From assembly GCA_963920525.1 (NCBI GenBank), contig OY986439.1, forward strand, positions 53,098,982 through 53,162,981: 64,000 nt of DNA, written 5' to 3'. Positions 1-11,294 of the stretch are shown one piece after another. Origin of the DNA: Dichetophora obliterata. Lineage: Eukaryota > Arthropoda > Insecta > Diptera > Sciomyzidae. Positions within the stretch are counted from its first letter, which is position 1, and every line of letters begins with the position of its first letter. The notes below the pieces were generated by a model. That model did no database searches. It saw only the letters and a program-made list of their open reading frames with translations, and was not told where the DNA came from. The translations under genes were made by a program, and so were the position numbers.

Positions 1-111
1 AGAAGAATTTGCAACATCTTGAAGTCAACTAAGTATTTAAAAATTGTCAGATATTCTGACTTAGGAAATTATTTTGTTTTGTGGTAAAGGCAATCGTGAT
101 CGAAGCTTACA

Positions 112-275
112 AATTGCTTACGATTATCGTTCTTCTATTTCTATAACTAGCATAGAATCAGAACGATGCTTCTCATCAGCGGGTAATATTTGTAATAATA
201 TCCGAACAAAACTCTTTAATTGAAAATACGACGCGTTGTTCGGCTTAATGCATTACTCTAAAAATAACTAAAATA
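112..275 (+). pseudogene. hAT transposase C-terminal dimerisation region, relic
   Basis: Forward translation gives SIESERCFSSAGNICNNIRT, the conserved block at the start of the hAT C-terminal dimerisation domain (acidic-x-E-R-x-F-S-x-A-G). That domain mediates transposase self-association and completes the catalytic fold. A TGA follows soon after, the upstream frame is interrupted, and no ATG or DDE core is visible, so this is a dead fragment. A very similar block (VEAERCFFSAGLICNKLRSK) lies in the hAT at 15453-18485, supporting common family membership. The domain call is secure; the family call is inferred. Confidence 0.7.
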
Positions 276-475
276 AAAAATTTAATTTTTGAAAAGTCTT
301 TTTCAACCTAAATTAGCCTTAAAGACAAAAAACATGAAGACGGTGTCTAAAAAAAATGTTTTACATTTATATAATATGACCTTATACTCATCTGTATATT
401 ATTTTTTATTTCTTTAAATTAATACAATTTGCTGGTCATTAATATAACTTAAGTTTTTTGTGTGTATATTAACAA

Positions 476-914
476 TAAGGGTATTCACAATTGTGGGATA
501 TCGTGGTATTGTGATTTTTTTTCCAAAGTTAAAAACCACAATTATGAGCACCCTTTAAAATATAACTTGTGGTTGGGAAACTCCCGCTATAGCTTTTTGT
601 TACTATGCAAATAAATTAACTTTCCAATTTAATATATTTAATTAATGTACGGCATAAGACAATTTTACTTGCATTTTGAGCTTCTTCCATTTTTGCAATT
701 ATAAAATCACTGGCAACCGATCAGTTGTTTATGGAACTTTAAAAACCACGTTTGTTAAACATAGCAATTGGGCTACTTAAAATTACCATACTTTTGATTA
801 GTAGAGATTTCATGTAAAACAACAAAAAATATGAAAACCGCTCGGTAAAGTGTGGTCTCAATATCACGGGGCTTGTTAACTACACTGAAAATAACGCAAT
901 TGTGAATACCCTTA
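476..914. mobile_element. TIR element (MITE), TAAGGGTATTCACAATTG ends
   Basis: An 18-bp perfect inverted repeat, TAAGGGTATTCACAATTG, bounds a 439-bp AT-rich insert with no plausible coding capacity. It sits inside the hAT tail. The TIR resembles that of the element at 24938-25205 (AGGGGTATTCACGATTC), so the two are probably related. No clear target duplication was found. Confidence 0.65.
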
Positions 915-1099
915 ATGTGTTGATTTAAATGTTTTAGTTTCAAGTAATTCATAATAAAAAATTGTATTAAAAATGTTTTCAATTATTTACTTATTCAAAT
1001 TTTCAATCCCGAACTAATCCCTGAATCCCGGGATTAAGATTTTCAATTATCCCGATAGTCCCGGGATCGAGAAAAGCTTCCGGGATTGGACTCCCTAAC

Positions 1100-2805
1100 A
1101 GATAGCCCTATCTATCATCACCTAATTATTTGGTAATCGCTTTTAATCTCAGTGTAAGATACTTTTTTCTGCCAAAGAAATATTTTGCAGTTTATTTTAG
1201 ATAAGTTGTGAAAATTATCATTGAGTAATGAAATTAAAAAGAAAACGCCGTCATCACGTTTTCATGTTTTCGACAGCAACAAAATAAATTAGAAAATTTA
1301 ATATGCTCAAAATAGTACGAGAGAAAAAAAGAAAGATAAAATTATATTTGTTTACAAATTTTAAGAAATTATTACAAAACTAAATTGTGAGTTTACACAA
1401 CTAGTGCATAAATAAAACAAAACAGATGCTATAAAATAAAAATAAAAATTGTATTAAACTAGATTACAACAAGATAGTTTAGGGATAGATAATACAAATT
1501 GCTGCTGCTTCAGCTGCTGTATTCGAGTTAATAAACATTTTGTCAACCAAATGAAGAAAAAAATTCAATATAGATATAAAAAACCAAAAAAAAAATTTGC
1601 TCATAATTTTATGATTTAGCAAGAAAATAATTGTTGTTGCTTTTACTGTTTTGGTGAGCTGATGCCGTGGTATCTATCTGTTGGATCGTTAATCGTATCT
1701 TGATGACTTTGTTGATTTGTTGCTTGAACTGTTTGATGGGGTTTTAATGATTTCTGTTTTTTTTTGGCACCGCACTCTATCTCTCTACCCACTCTTTCCA
1801 CTTCTACTAAGCTGCTAAGTTAATCTTCTATCGCACACACACAAGCACAGTCAAAGTTTAGCTCAATCTGCTGATTTTTACTCGTAACTTGATTTAATTT
1901 TTTTTTTTTTTTTGTCTTTTTGCGAATTTATTGTCATTCTTTTTGTATCTTGCGAATACATATTATGAAATTCTAAAATTTTTTCTTTTTACTCCCTCAC
2001 ACTTGAGTTATATAAATAGATTTTTTTAACTTGGATTTCCTTCAATTTTAATTTATGATGATGCAATATAAATACATAAAAATGTGCTTGTTTTAGCCAA
2101 GTTCTATGATTCTTAATCTTTGCTGTATCGTGTTGCTTATATTTGTTGCCTTTAGTTTTCTCTACTATTTATAAATCTTATGTTTTTGAGTTATTTTTGA
2201 GATAGTTTTGAGTTTTTATTATGTTATATCGCTAAGTGGCTGACTTACTTTTAGAGCATAGCAACAGCTGCTTCGATAGATCATGATTTATTTCCTCAAA
2301 ATCTCTAGTGAAAGATACGTTGTTGTTATTGTTGTTGTTGTTGTTGTTGTTGTTGCTGTTGCTGGTGATGTGACTGTTTCATTAACGAAATTTTAATGTT
2401 CCTTGGTGTGTTCCACTTTTCTTTTCTTTTTCTTATTACTTGAGTTTAATGTGATTTTTATGTGGCAAAGTTTTGTGTGCCAGCTCTTTTTTCTTAAAAA
2501 ATCTTGCTGTTTCACTATTTTGGACAACAAATCATGTCATAATATTATTAGTTGATCTTTCGTAACATTAAATTGCCTTTTAAGAAAAATAGAGTTTTGA
2601 AATTTTTTTTTTTAATATTAATATTTTAAAAAGTGTTCTAGTGTGTAGAAAACTAGCTAAGTTTAAGATTAAGGAGTTCTTATTTCTATCTTACAATTAT
2701 TTTTGAGACACTTTTTTGTTTATTTAAGGATAGATAACAACAACTACAAATTTTGTAATGAACAATAATTGCAATATATTTAATACATTTACTGTTGTTT
2801 TTGTT
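1100..2805. other. Non-repetitive AT-rich DNA, no gene recognised
   Basis: No frame longer than short chance ORFs and no recognisable motif. It contains homopolymer T tracts, a short CA run near 1840 and a (TTG)n microsatellite at 2320-2364. The texture is that of fly intergenic or intronic DNA, but nothing identifies a neighbouring gene. Confidence 0.5.
2320..2364. repeat. (TTG)n microsatellite
   Basis: About 14 TTG units interrupted by TTA and CTG variants. Such triplet runs are common beside or inside fly genes, but no coding frame is supported here. Confidence 0.85.
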
Positions 2806-3080
2806 GAAACCGGGTGCGAACCTTCACTAAGTAACGTATCTGACTATATAAACATAGCGAGGCCAGCATAACCCTTGTGAAATCGTCTCAAGTTGACTCT
2901 AGAGGCTTGAGTGGTGTTTCCTGGGCAACGTCAAAACTGGCAACCGTCAGTTTGGCGGCTCATCTGAGCGGCGGGCCCCCTAGGCTTAAAGCAGGTTGTG
3001 CGTTGGGTTTGAAGCCCACCCGTAGATACCCATTTCAATAAAAACAATTAAGAAAAGAAGAAAACTAATCTACAAATCTG
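2806..3080 (+). promoter_or_regulatory. 5' leader of the RTE-like element
   Basis: This segment is clearly richer in G+C than its surroundings (for example GCGGCGGGCCCCCTAGGC) and directly precedes the endonuclease coding region. It probably carries the element's internal promoter and 5' untranslated region. Position is the only evidence; no core promoter motif was confirmed. Confidence 0.4.
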
Positions 3081-3088
3081 ATGACGAC

Positions 3089-4009
3089 TTGCGCAAACGA
3101 AAAACTGATAATGATTTACGGATATGCAACTGGAATGTCCGAACCCGTAATTGGGAAGGTGCCTCTATCCAACCGGCTAGTGTCTTGGAAAGATACAAAG
3201 CTGATGTCACTGCTATCCAAGAAATGCGACGGAAGGGACAGGGTTGCATTCGGCATTCACCCTGTGATATCTACTACAGCGGCCATGCGGAGAAGCACGA
3301 GTTTGGATGCGGATTTGTAGTTGGCAAGAGACTACGTCCCCACGTCCTGCGATTCACGCCTGTGAACGAACGGCGTGCCATAATCCGCATCAAGGTTAAA
3401 TTTTTTAATACAAGCCTAATATGTGCGCACGCTCCGACTAAAGACATGGACGATGAGAACAAACAAACTTTCTACGAGCGCCTTTAAAATGCTTACGGGC
3501 ACTGCTGCACTCACGACGTAAAAATGGTGCTGGGTGACTTTAATGCTAAGGTGGGCAAGGAAAATATATTTGGTCCAGAAAGTTCAGACTCCACGAAAAC
3601 ACCTCCGATAACGGAATGAGGCCAATTAACTTTGCTGCAGCACGAGACATGGTCATAAGAAGCACTAGATTCAATAGCATCTCAATATTCATAAAGCCAT
3701 CTGGATGTCCTCTGATCAAAAAACCAGAAATCAAATTGATCACGTTTTGATTGACGGAAGGCACCCTTCCAGTGAATTCCATGCAAGATCCGTGGTGCCA
3801 ACATTGACTCAGAGCACTATCTTGTCACAACCAAGATACGTACACGTCTATGCTCAGCTAAGAATGCATACAACCCTACACAGAGAAAGCTAGACAAGCT
3901 GCACTCTAAACAGACAGCCAAAGCTTTCGCCAGTCGACTCGCACTCCTGCTTCAAGGCACTTCTCCAATCGATGATAAATGCTCGCAGTGGAAACACAAT
4001 TCCCTCTCA
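3089..4009 (+). pseudogene. RTE-like endonuclease domain, broken
   Basis: The frame from 3089 to 3487 reads RICNWNVRTRNWEG and later AIQEMRRKGQG, HEFGCGFVVGKRL and LICAHAPTKD, matching the first half of the AP-type endonuclease of LINEs, which nicks target DNA for target-primed reverse transcription. A TAA at 3485-3487 stops it. Beyond the stop, VLGDFNAKVG can be read, the conserved GDFN block of the same domain. Several frameshifts and stops follow before the RT frame opens near 4010, so the protein cannot be made whole. Confidence 0.8.
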
Positions 4010-5680
4010 ATGCGTGCGGCTGCTGAAGATGTGATTGGCTACCACCGCCCTCGCCGAAACCAGTGGTACGACCAGGAGTGTCGCGACGCCACTGCAGAGA
4101 AAGACGCCGCCTACAAAGCCACCCTGCAGTCGGTTGTAACGCGCGCTGCTAAGGAGCGATACAAAGAAAAGAGGAGGGAAGAGAGACATATTTTCAGGCG
4201 GAAAAAAAGAGAGGCAGAAAAGCGCGAGCAGGAGAAGATTGAGATGTATGGTGACAGGAATGAGGCCCGAAAATTTTTCGAAAAAATAAGACGCCTTGCC
4301 GATGGTTTTAAAACCGGGGCCTCTTCCTGCAAGGATGAAAACGGGAATCTAGTGACAGATGTCCAGAGTACACTGACGTTATGGAGGAAAGACTTCTCTA
4401 AGCTTCTAAATGGCGACACTGATAACAATCCCGCCAATAGAGATGATATTCCGGAAACCCCAATTTTGGATGACAGCGTTGAGGTTCAGCTGCCCGACTA
4501 TGATAAAGTTCTGACAGCTATAGCTCGGCTTAAAAATAACAAAGCCGCGGGAGCTGATGGCTTACCTGCTGAACTGTTTAAGAACGGAGGTGAAGCTCTA
4601 CTTAAATGCATTCACGAGCTTCTATGCAGAATATGGTCGGAAGAATGCATTCCGAACGATTGGAATCTCAGTGTGCTCTGCCCAATCCACAAGAAAGGCG
4701 ATCCCACTATCTGTGCCAATTACCGTGGGATAAGCCTTCTTAATATCGCATATAAGGTCCTGTCGAGCGTTTTATGTGAAAGATTGAAGCCCATTGAAAA
4801 CGAACTGATCGGACCTTATCAGTGTGGCTTCAGACCTGGAAAGTCCACCATCGACCAGATTTTCACGCTACGACAAATCTTGGAGAAGACTCAAGAAAAA
4901 CAAGTTGATACCCACTATCTTTTTGTCGACTACAAAGCCGCCTTCGACAGCCCAATAAGGAAGCACCTGTACTCCACCATGTCTGAATTTGGTATTCCTG
5001 CAAAACTAATACGACTTTGCAGGATGACACTGAGCAACACCAGCAGCGCAGTTAAAATCGGGAAGGACCTCTCCAAACCATTTATTACCAAACGAGGTTT
5101 CAGACAAGGTGATTCCTTATCGTGCGACTTTTTCAACCTAATGATGGAAAAGATCATCCTAGCTGCTGATCTGAGACGTAGTGACACAATATTCTACAAG
5201 AGTGTTATGCTGCTTGCGTATGCTGATGACATCGATATCATTGGCCATAATACGCGCGAAGTCAGTGCAGCATTTTCCAGATTAGAAAGAGAGTCTAGTC
5301 GAATGGGTCTGTCAGTGAATGCAGATAAGACAAAATACTTAGTGTCAACAAACAAACAGTCCCAGCGTCTTGGAACCCACGTTACCGTTGACAATACCTC
5401 ATTCGAGGTTGTGAAGAACTTCGTTTATCTGGGATCCAGCATTAATTCAACCAACGACATCAGCATTGAGATCAAACGAAGAATAACTCTTGCCAACAGG
5501 TGTTACTTTGGGCTCAGTAGGCAATTGAGAAGCAGAGCCCTCTCTCGACGAACGAAAATCGCGCTCTCTAAATCGCTTATCATGCCCGTCCTACTTTATG
5601 CATCACAAACCTGGACGCTGAGCAGTTCAGATGAAGAGACTTTAGGAGCCTTCGAGATAAACAAAATACATATTTTATAG
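4010..5680 (+). pseudogene. RTE-like reverse transcriptase, long open fragment
   Basis: A 556-residue open frame. The N-terminal 130 residues are charged linker (KERYKEKRREERH). The RT core follows: NNKAAGADGLPAELF, NYRGISLLNIAYKVLS, GFRPGKSTIDQIFTLRQ, the palm motif FVDYKAAFDS, GFRQGDSLSCDFFN and the catalytic LAYADDIDIIG near residue 405. The thumb region NFVYLGSSI is present. The frame ends at KIHIL and lacks the usual LINE C-terminal tail. The catalytic YADD is intact, but the broken upstream endonuclease makes the element immobile. The ATG at 4010 is simply the first in the open stretch, not a native start. Confidence 0.85.
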
Positions 5681-6671
5681 GCGTTTTACAAAACATCTTT
5701 CGGAGTATGATAAAATATCGATTTTTTAAAGCATCAAAAGTGTTTATAAAAGAATTTTAAATTTTAATTTTTTTTTTAGCTAAGACTTGTGTACGACTTG
5801 TGTATGCATTCTGAAGAAGAAGAAAAACTTTTCTCGGTGTCCGGGTGACTTTATTTTCTCCATACAAATCGATCCGCCTTATTGCACAGTGTTATGATTT
5901 AAAAAGCACGACCAAACTTTATAGAAAGAGTGGCATGATGAGAGTTCATCGCCCTGATCTGACCTTTCAATGTTATAACAATTTTTTTTATATACATATT
6001 TTTAAAGTTAAAGTGTTCGAATTTTGTTGTGCCGACTTTCATTGAATTTTTACAATCATGTACCTTGTTGGAGATGACAAACCAAATCCACATCTTTTCA
6101 GTAGAGTTTCACGTAAAATAACGCTATGTAATAGTAAATTCGATAAAATACAAAATGAAGCGAATAGCGAATCAAATTCTTTTATTTTTCTTTAATTTAA
6201 GAAAAAAATTAGTGTTTCCTTTAATTTTAATTTTTTTTTTTCAAAGATCAAAGAACCAAGGCATGGCCTTTATACAAACGGAGTTTGGTCTTTGACCTGA
6301 AAGGAAAGTGATAGATTATTTAGAGGAATTGATTGGAAACCATACGTGAACTATTGATTAGGCGAAACAAACTTAAAAGACAATTTGAATTGCTTCTAAC
6401 CGAGGCTAGTGTTATTCCTTAACGTCGCCAAGCATATCCAGCCCTTATTTGTTCCTGTCCTTTTAATTCCTCATTTTCCCCAATTTAGTTGTGGATTTTT
6501 TTTAGTTTTTTTTTAGGTTTTAGTTGGTGGTTTTAGATGGTCATGATACACACAAGTAGGATCCAAGTAGCTCTAGTGAGCCCTTTTGATACCATAACCT
6601 CCTGTTCCTATTTGTGAGTTGAGTGAGTAACGCACTGTTTGGTTATAACCATCCCGTGCGGTTATTGAATG

Positions 6672-7330
6672 TTAGGAGATTATTAATTTTTGTTGTAAAA
6701 GTTCCTCTAGATTGCTGAGGAAGGGATTGCCTAGCGCTCTTAGTCTAGACCTGGCCAGGGCCGGACAAGCGCACAAAAAGTGTGTCAATGTTTTGTTTGG
6801 AACATCGCAACTGCGACAGTGGGTGTTGAAGGGCAGTCCGATTCTCTCAGCGCTTACAACGAGGCACCAGTAACTCGTAATAATAGCAGTGCTTCTGGCT
6901 ATGTCATTCCGGTGTTGTGATAGCATGTCCTGAGTTCTACCTAGGTTGTGAAGGGCCATAATTTTCTTGATGTATTGCAGGTTGGTAGTCGGTAGTCCTT
7001 TCCATCTACGACCGGCTAAGGCCGGAAGTGGAACTTTGATTGGTTTCGCTGTTAAATTTCAAAGGAAGAACCCCACCCGGACAGTTCATTCGCCTTTTTA
7101 TTACCATAAATATTCCTTTGGCCGGGAACCTGGATTGTGGAAATGCTAAGTCGACGACTTAGCCGGGCCAGTGCATTCTTACACTGCCTTATCAGTTTGG
7201 AGCTGGTACTGATCGCAGCTAAAGCTTTAACCTGTCAGATTGGCTATGTCTCAGATCTGCTCTTATCGCTAAAAGCTCAGCTTAGAAGACGCTGGCTAAG
7301 TTTGGAAGACGAAAAGCGTCCACCACCCTC
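6672..7330 (-). pseudogene. LOA LINE RNase H and C-terminal Cys-rich tail
   Basis: Reverse translation near 7145-7080 gives VPGQRNIYGNKKANEL, the last conserved block of LINE RNase H (VPGH-x-GN-x-ADEL), which removes template RNA during reverse transcription. The canonical His is Gln here. Downstream, 6959-6672 reads HCRSCDVPNKTLTHFLCACPALARSR, the Cys-Cys-His-Cys tail common at the C-terminus of RNase H-bearing LINEs. The two blocks lie in different frames and the first RNase H aspartates are not clear, so the region is inactive. Confidence 0.7.
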
Positions 7331-7735
7331 AGTTGCTCAGAGTATATGTCAGCTCCCACACATCGAAGGCTAGATCAGGTCCTCCATTGCGCCACTCCAC
7401 CCTTGTGGGAAATTTGGTTATAAAGGATTTCGTGAAGTCAAGCTTGGGATTTTCGTAGTCCGTCTTTCTAGGAATCAATTCCCGACGAAGCGGATTTAGA
7501 ATGTTGCTGTGTCCATTTGGCCTATTCCGCCAGTTGTAGCACTCTCTGAGTCTGACTGTACTGTTTGTTGCGGTAAGCTTAATGTGGAGATCTATGTGAA
7601 GTAAATTTTCAAGACGTTTAGTGCATCGGTGGGGCATAAGCGAATACCCCCTGTAATAGCTAAGCACGCGGATCACAGGATCCGAGCTAGTTTGCATGCT
7701 TTCTTCAGTGCAGGCCACCATGCTAGTGCACCATA
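7329..7735 (-). pseudogene. LOA LINE RT C-terminal (thumb/connection) fragment
   Basis: Reverse translation from 7735 gives YGALAWWPALKKACK, then CPTDALNVL and a threonine-rich stretch. This is the conserved region just downstream of the RT thumb in LOA-type elements. It continues directly from ENAPMALYTAVVRPIL-like coding on the other side of the SINE at 7736-8119, proving that the SINE landed in a pre-existing LINE. Stops and a frameshift are present. Confidence 0.65.
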
Positions 7736-8119
7736 TTTTTTTTTTTTTTAAAGATCAAAGAACCAAGGCATGCGCCTTATACAAACAAGGTTTGGTCTTT
7801 GACCTGAAAGGAAAGGGATAGATTTATTTAGAGAAATTAATGGGAACAATACGTGAATTTTCGAGTAAGCGAAACAACCGTGAAAGACAATTCGAATTGC
7901 TTTTGCCTTAACCTCAGCAAGTATTTCCAGCCTTTAAGTTGTTCCATTCCTTTAATTCCACATTTTGCACAATTTAGTTGTGGATTTTTAGTTTTACATA
8001 ATTCTTAAATGTAGGAAAGAACAAGGAAAATGAAAAGAACCATGTCTGAGCCCGGATTCGGACCAGGGACCTCTGGGTTGAGAGTTTAGCGCACTCTCCA
8101 CTAGACTACAAAGGCCGAC
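7736..8119 (-). mobile_element. tRNA-headed SINE, copy 1
   Basis: A 384-bp element read leftward. Its head has an A box TAGTCTAGTGG and a B box GGTCCGAATCC in tRNA-like spacing (reverse of about 8030-8110). A body follows, then a 3' part ending CTTGGTTCTTTGATCTTT plus poly-A (the T-tract at 7736-7749). The 3' part matches the 3' end of the LOA LINE at 6231-6500. It interrupts the LINE's RT C-terminus and is almost the same length as copy 2 (11295-11679). No clear target duplication. Confidence 0.85.
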
Positions 8120-8271
8120 AAGATAGGACGCACTACCGCTGTATATAGAGCCATAGGAGCATTTTCGGCTGAAGACCCCATTTCCTACCAAAAGTCTTTT
8201 TGCAGGCGTAGAAGGCTATGCAGACCTTCTTGACCCTGCAAGAAGGTTAGATGTTGGTTTTTCAACTTTGC

Positions 8272-8795
8272 TTAGCTGCTGGAAAGTCTAAGAAGTTGGT
8301 TGTTTAGCTTTGGAAGGACAAATTGTGACGCTTTAATTTTTGTGGTGAATAGCGTCAGTTCCGTCTTGTTAGGGTTAACTCCCAAGCCACACCTGGCAGC
8401 CCAGAGACTGAGTTTTCCCAAAGAAACCTCCATTAGCTCACTGAGCGTAGAAGGGAACAGTACTAACACCATTACAACCACGTCATCCGCATAAGCCTCT
8501 ACTTTGATCCCATTGCAATTTAGTGTATTAAGAACTTCGTTCATAGCGATGAGCCAGAGTAGAGGGGAGATCACTCCTCCCTGCGGAGTACCCCTACTGA
8601 CAAATCTAGTGAGGTGGCAACGACCCAGGTTACTGAGCATTGATACTATCCAGTTTCTCACCGGTGGTTGCACAGCAAGGTTGGTCAGAGAATCAAGAAT
8701 TGCCCTAGTGTTTATATTGTTAAATGCCCTTTCTATGTCTAAGAAAGCTGCAAGAGTGTATTGTTTAAAGAACCCAGAGGTCAGCAATTGTAATA
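8272..8795 (-). pseudogene. LOA LINE reverse transcriptase palm
   Basis: The frame reads YTLAAFLDIERAFNNI (palm A, catalytic Asp), RGTPQGGVISPLLWLIAMNE (RT block B' to B), VEAYADDVVVMV (palm C, catalytic Asp pair) and LGVNPNKTELTLF (block D/E). This is the catalytic half of a LINE reverse transcriptase. The active-site residues are intact, but the coding region is cut just upstream by the insertion starting near 8796; its N-terminal continuation (LKRRCTDTALYEVITSIE) is found at about 11040-10985. The frame is lost near 8272. Confidence 0.8.
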
Positions 8796-9236
8796 CCTAA
8801 TGTGGAATAAGATCTATTTTGCTTTGAAAATTCGGAAATGATATTATTACCGATTTTAGAATAAGCGTTTCCATTCAAGCTATCTGAAAATTTCCCTAAA
8901 ATTCTCCAATCTGTGAACATTTTGTTTTGTTTCGATCTCAGACCCCGGAAGATGTCCCTGAGCTTAGAAGCGAAGGTGTAATGCTGCCAAACGTTTATGA
9001 GTGCTTTGAGTTAGCTAAAGCCTGAATTTGCTTCGTATTCGCACCTGAGCGACGGTTGAGATTAGAAGCGCAGTGGTTATGGCACCAAATAACTTTGGGA
9101 AATTAAGATAAAATTCTAACAATGCGAAATAGTCGGCACATATTTTTTCATTCTTAAAAATTTTAAAAAGGAGAACGTTAAAAAAATATTTAAATACAAC
9201 ATTTATAAAAGAAAATAATATTCTATGTATGTATTA

Positions 9237-10695
9237 TCTATAGCAATAAAACTCATTGTCTGTTTGTTTGTTTGTTTGTTTGTTTGTTTGTTTGGCCTTT
9301 ATACAAATCTAAACGGCTCAACGGATTTCGCTCAAACTAAGTACACATATTAAATTTATCCCAACTTAAAATGTTACATACTTAGTTTTTGCCACGCCCC
9401 CTCTGAAATTTTCCAACTAACGGTAATTTTGTTATAATAAAACTTTTTACTATAGGAAATTTCTGTATATTTAATTTTAAAAATTTTTTGATATTTTGAC
9501 GTCAAATACACTCACATATCTTCAAAATTGGAGAAATTTTCCGTTCAACAACTTTTTCATAAAACATCGTTACCTAAGAATAAGAAAAAAACGACATGAA
9601 AATCAAAGTTTGGTCTTTCGATGCAAATATCTCCGCTGTCCATTAATATATTTCATTCAAATTTTTTTTGTCAAAAGTCGTTAAGTCAGTGTATATATGT
9701 TTTATGATTACGTCAAAGAAGGTCCAAAGTATTGACTTTTTACTCAACAATTGTTGTTGTTGTAAAAATGAAATCAATTAAAAATTGCACATCTGGCTAC
9801 CTTTCATATAACATAGCATTTACAATTATAAACATTTTGGTGTATATAATATCTTACTTTTTACCGACATACAAAAGACAGCGAAATTTTGACATTTTAA
9901 CTCTCCAATCATGGTTGTAAGCTTGGCTGCATTGAACCAATTTTTCGGTTCAATTGCGTACTAACCGAAAATATGCTGAAAAGTTAGAAATAAGTACTGC
10001 ATTACCGACACGATTCCAATATTTTAGAAAAGTCGGTAACTGTTATCCAATTTAGTTCTTTTCCCACACAGCGTAAACTTGCAGCAAATAACATAATGGC
10101 ACTTCTTGCACTGTTCTTACAGATTTTTCAGCTGGACTTATGTCGATCTGTTAACGTCGATAAAATTGCTACAGGTTGCTGTATATACTATAATAAAAAT
10201 TAAAAAGCGACTGCTTTCTTAACTTACACCTTTTTGCTAATTTACATTAAAAAACGACTGTACAATTTTTCGTATAAAATAGTAATTCAGAAGATTTAAG
10301 AAATTGCATCAACTATCAGACTCAATTTATATTATTTTTTTATTTAGAGACAATCCAATTGTTATTTTCCAACTGGAAAAAGTACTAAAAACTTTTAGGA
10401 AGATTTTTATAAATTTGATTTTCATTAGCGAAGTGCAAGTAACATACTTACCAGTAGCCAGTAAATTCAGTTTAGAACTAAAAAACAGTTTTTGATTGTG
10501 AAAAAAAAGTGATCAAATTATTTCTTCGTTAAAAAAGCTTGGTAAATTTTTTAACTACTATTTTTATAGTGGTCTCAAACTTAAATTTAACACGTTTTTA
10601 CAAAATTCCAAAATTTACAAAAACATTTAATCGAAAAGTGTATATTAAAATGTTTATAGAAATGACTCTCGAGTAACACCGGGTATATCAGCTAG
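9237..10695 (+). mobile_element. Non-autonomous Helitron, copy 1
   Basis: It begins TCTATAGCAATAAAACTCA directly after an A and ends ACCGGGTATATCAGCTAG directly before a T: the Helitron signature of a 5' TC, a 3' CTRR and insertion between A and T without target duplication. A (TTTG)n run (about 9258-9294) lies near the 5' end. No Rep/helicase coding is present in the 1459 bp. The same ends recur at 22169-24339 and, inverted, at 63848 onward. Confidence 0.8.
9868..9966. repeat. Dispersed repeat, copy A
   Basis: About 100 bp (ACATACAAAAGACAGC...ACTCTCCAATCATGGTTGT) closely matches 17986-18090, inside an unrelated hAT. It is not found in the second Helitron copy, so it is an insertion or captured segment rather than core Helitron sequence. 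Confidence 0.6.
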
Positions 10696-10984
10696 TATTA
10701 TAAATAAATGTAATAGATGACTTAACTATTCACTCCAGAATATTCACTACCTGATAGAAGGCCTAATTTTAAGCGTTCCCTGAGGCCTGAGTATTCGCAG
10801 GAATTTTCTTAGAGATATTCAGGTTTATGAGTTTATGCTATACGATATCAGGTGTTACGTAAGTATGACATCTTAATGGGAAAGGAAATCAAGTGGTGTG
10901 TTGAAAACTCAGGTCCTACCATTACATCTCAGGCCTGTGAGAATTTATTGTTTCAGGCCTATTTTAACCGCTGGGAAGATGGAT

Positions 10985-11293
10985 CGTTCAATGGAAGTGA
11001 TAACCTCGTATAAGGCGGTATCTGTGCATCTGCGCTTGAGCGTTGGATATGGTAGTACCCTTTAGAACGTCCCTAAAATGAGTATCTAGTATACGCTCTA
11101 GGGTTTTCAGTACGAATGATGTGAGGCTCATTGGTCTTAAATCCTTGACTGATTCATGACCTCTCCTCCCAGCATTGGGTATAAATATTACCTTAACTCT
11201 TCTCCAGCTCCTTGGAGTGTAGTTAAGACGGAGGCAATTTGTGAAGATAGAGAGTAGGATAGGTGCAACTACATTTTGTAGTTTCTGCAACAT
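10985..11293 (-). pseudogene. LOA LINE RT N-terminal (finger) fragment
   Basis: The frame reads NYTPRSWRRVKVIFIPNAGR, then DLRPMSLTSFVLKTLERILD, the RT finger blocks 1-2 of LINEs, and continues to LKRRCTDTALYEVITSIE in a shifted frame. It is the upstream continuation of the palm fragment at 8272-8795, separated from it by the inserted segment 8796-10977, and is itself cut at 11294 by a SINE. Confidence 0.8.
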
Positions 11294-11294
11294 A

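Larger units (their letters stand above)
1..1097 (+). mobile_element. hAT-like DNA transposon, 3' part
   Basis: The window opens inside this element. It holds a hAT C-terminal coding relic near its start, an inserted TIR element (476-914), and an end rich in the palindrome TCCCGGGA (about 1020-1085). The terminal bases GGATTGGACTCCCTAA resemble the end of the hAT at 15453-18485, which also has TCCCGGGA subterminal repeats, so the two are probably one family. The left end lies outside the window, so no target duplication can be tested. Confidence 0.6.
2806..5830 (+). mobile_element. RTE-like non-LTR retrotransposon, degenerate
   Basis: The order is a GC-richer leader (2806-3080), an apurinic-like endonuclease region (3089-about 3560, then frame-shifted) and a reverse transcriptase (4010-5680), all forward. 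The tail near 5800-5825 is (GAA)-rich rather than long poly-A, fitting RTE-type elements that end in short repeats. No target duplication is evident. The endonuclease-then-RT order, the CNWNVRT start and the RT block GFRQGDSLSC place it nearest the RTE/BovB group; the clade call is from motif memory, not a tree. Confidence 0.75.
8796..10977. other. Unidentified insertion in LOA LINE, containing a Helitron
   Basis: RT coding runs up to both edges, so everything between is inserted DNA. The central 9237-10695 is a Helitron. The flanks 8796-9236 and 10696-10977 show no coding potential and no terminal inverted repeat that I could find. They may be an older mobile element into which the Helitron inserted. 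Boundaries are accurate to about 10 bp, judged from where the LINE translation breaks. Confidence 0.5.

Noticed and set aside
3274..5394. Reverse-strand frames across the RTE-like element
   Set aside because: Shadows of the forward endonuclease and reverse transcriptase frames, which have clear motifs.
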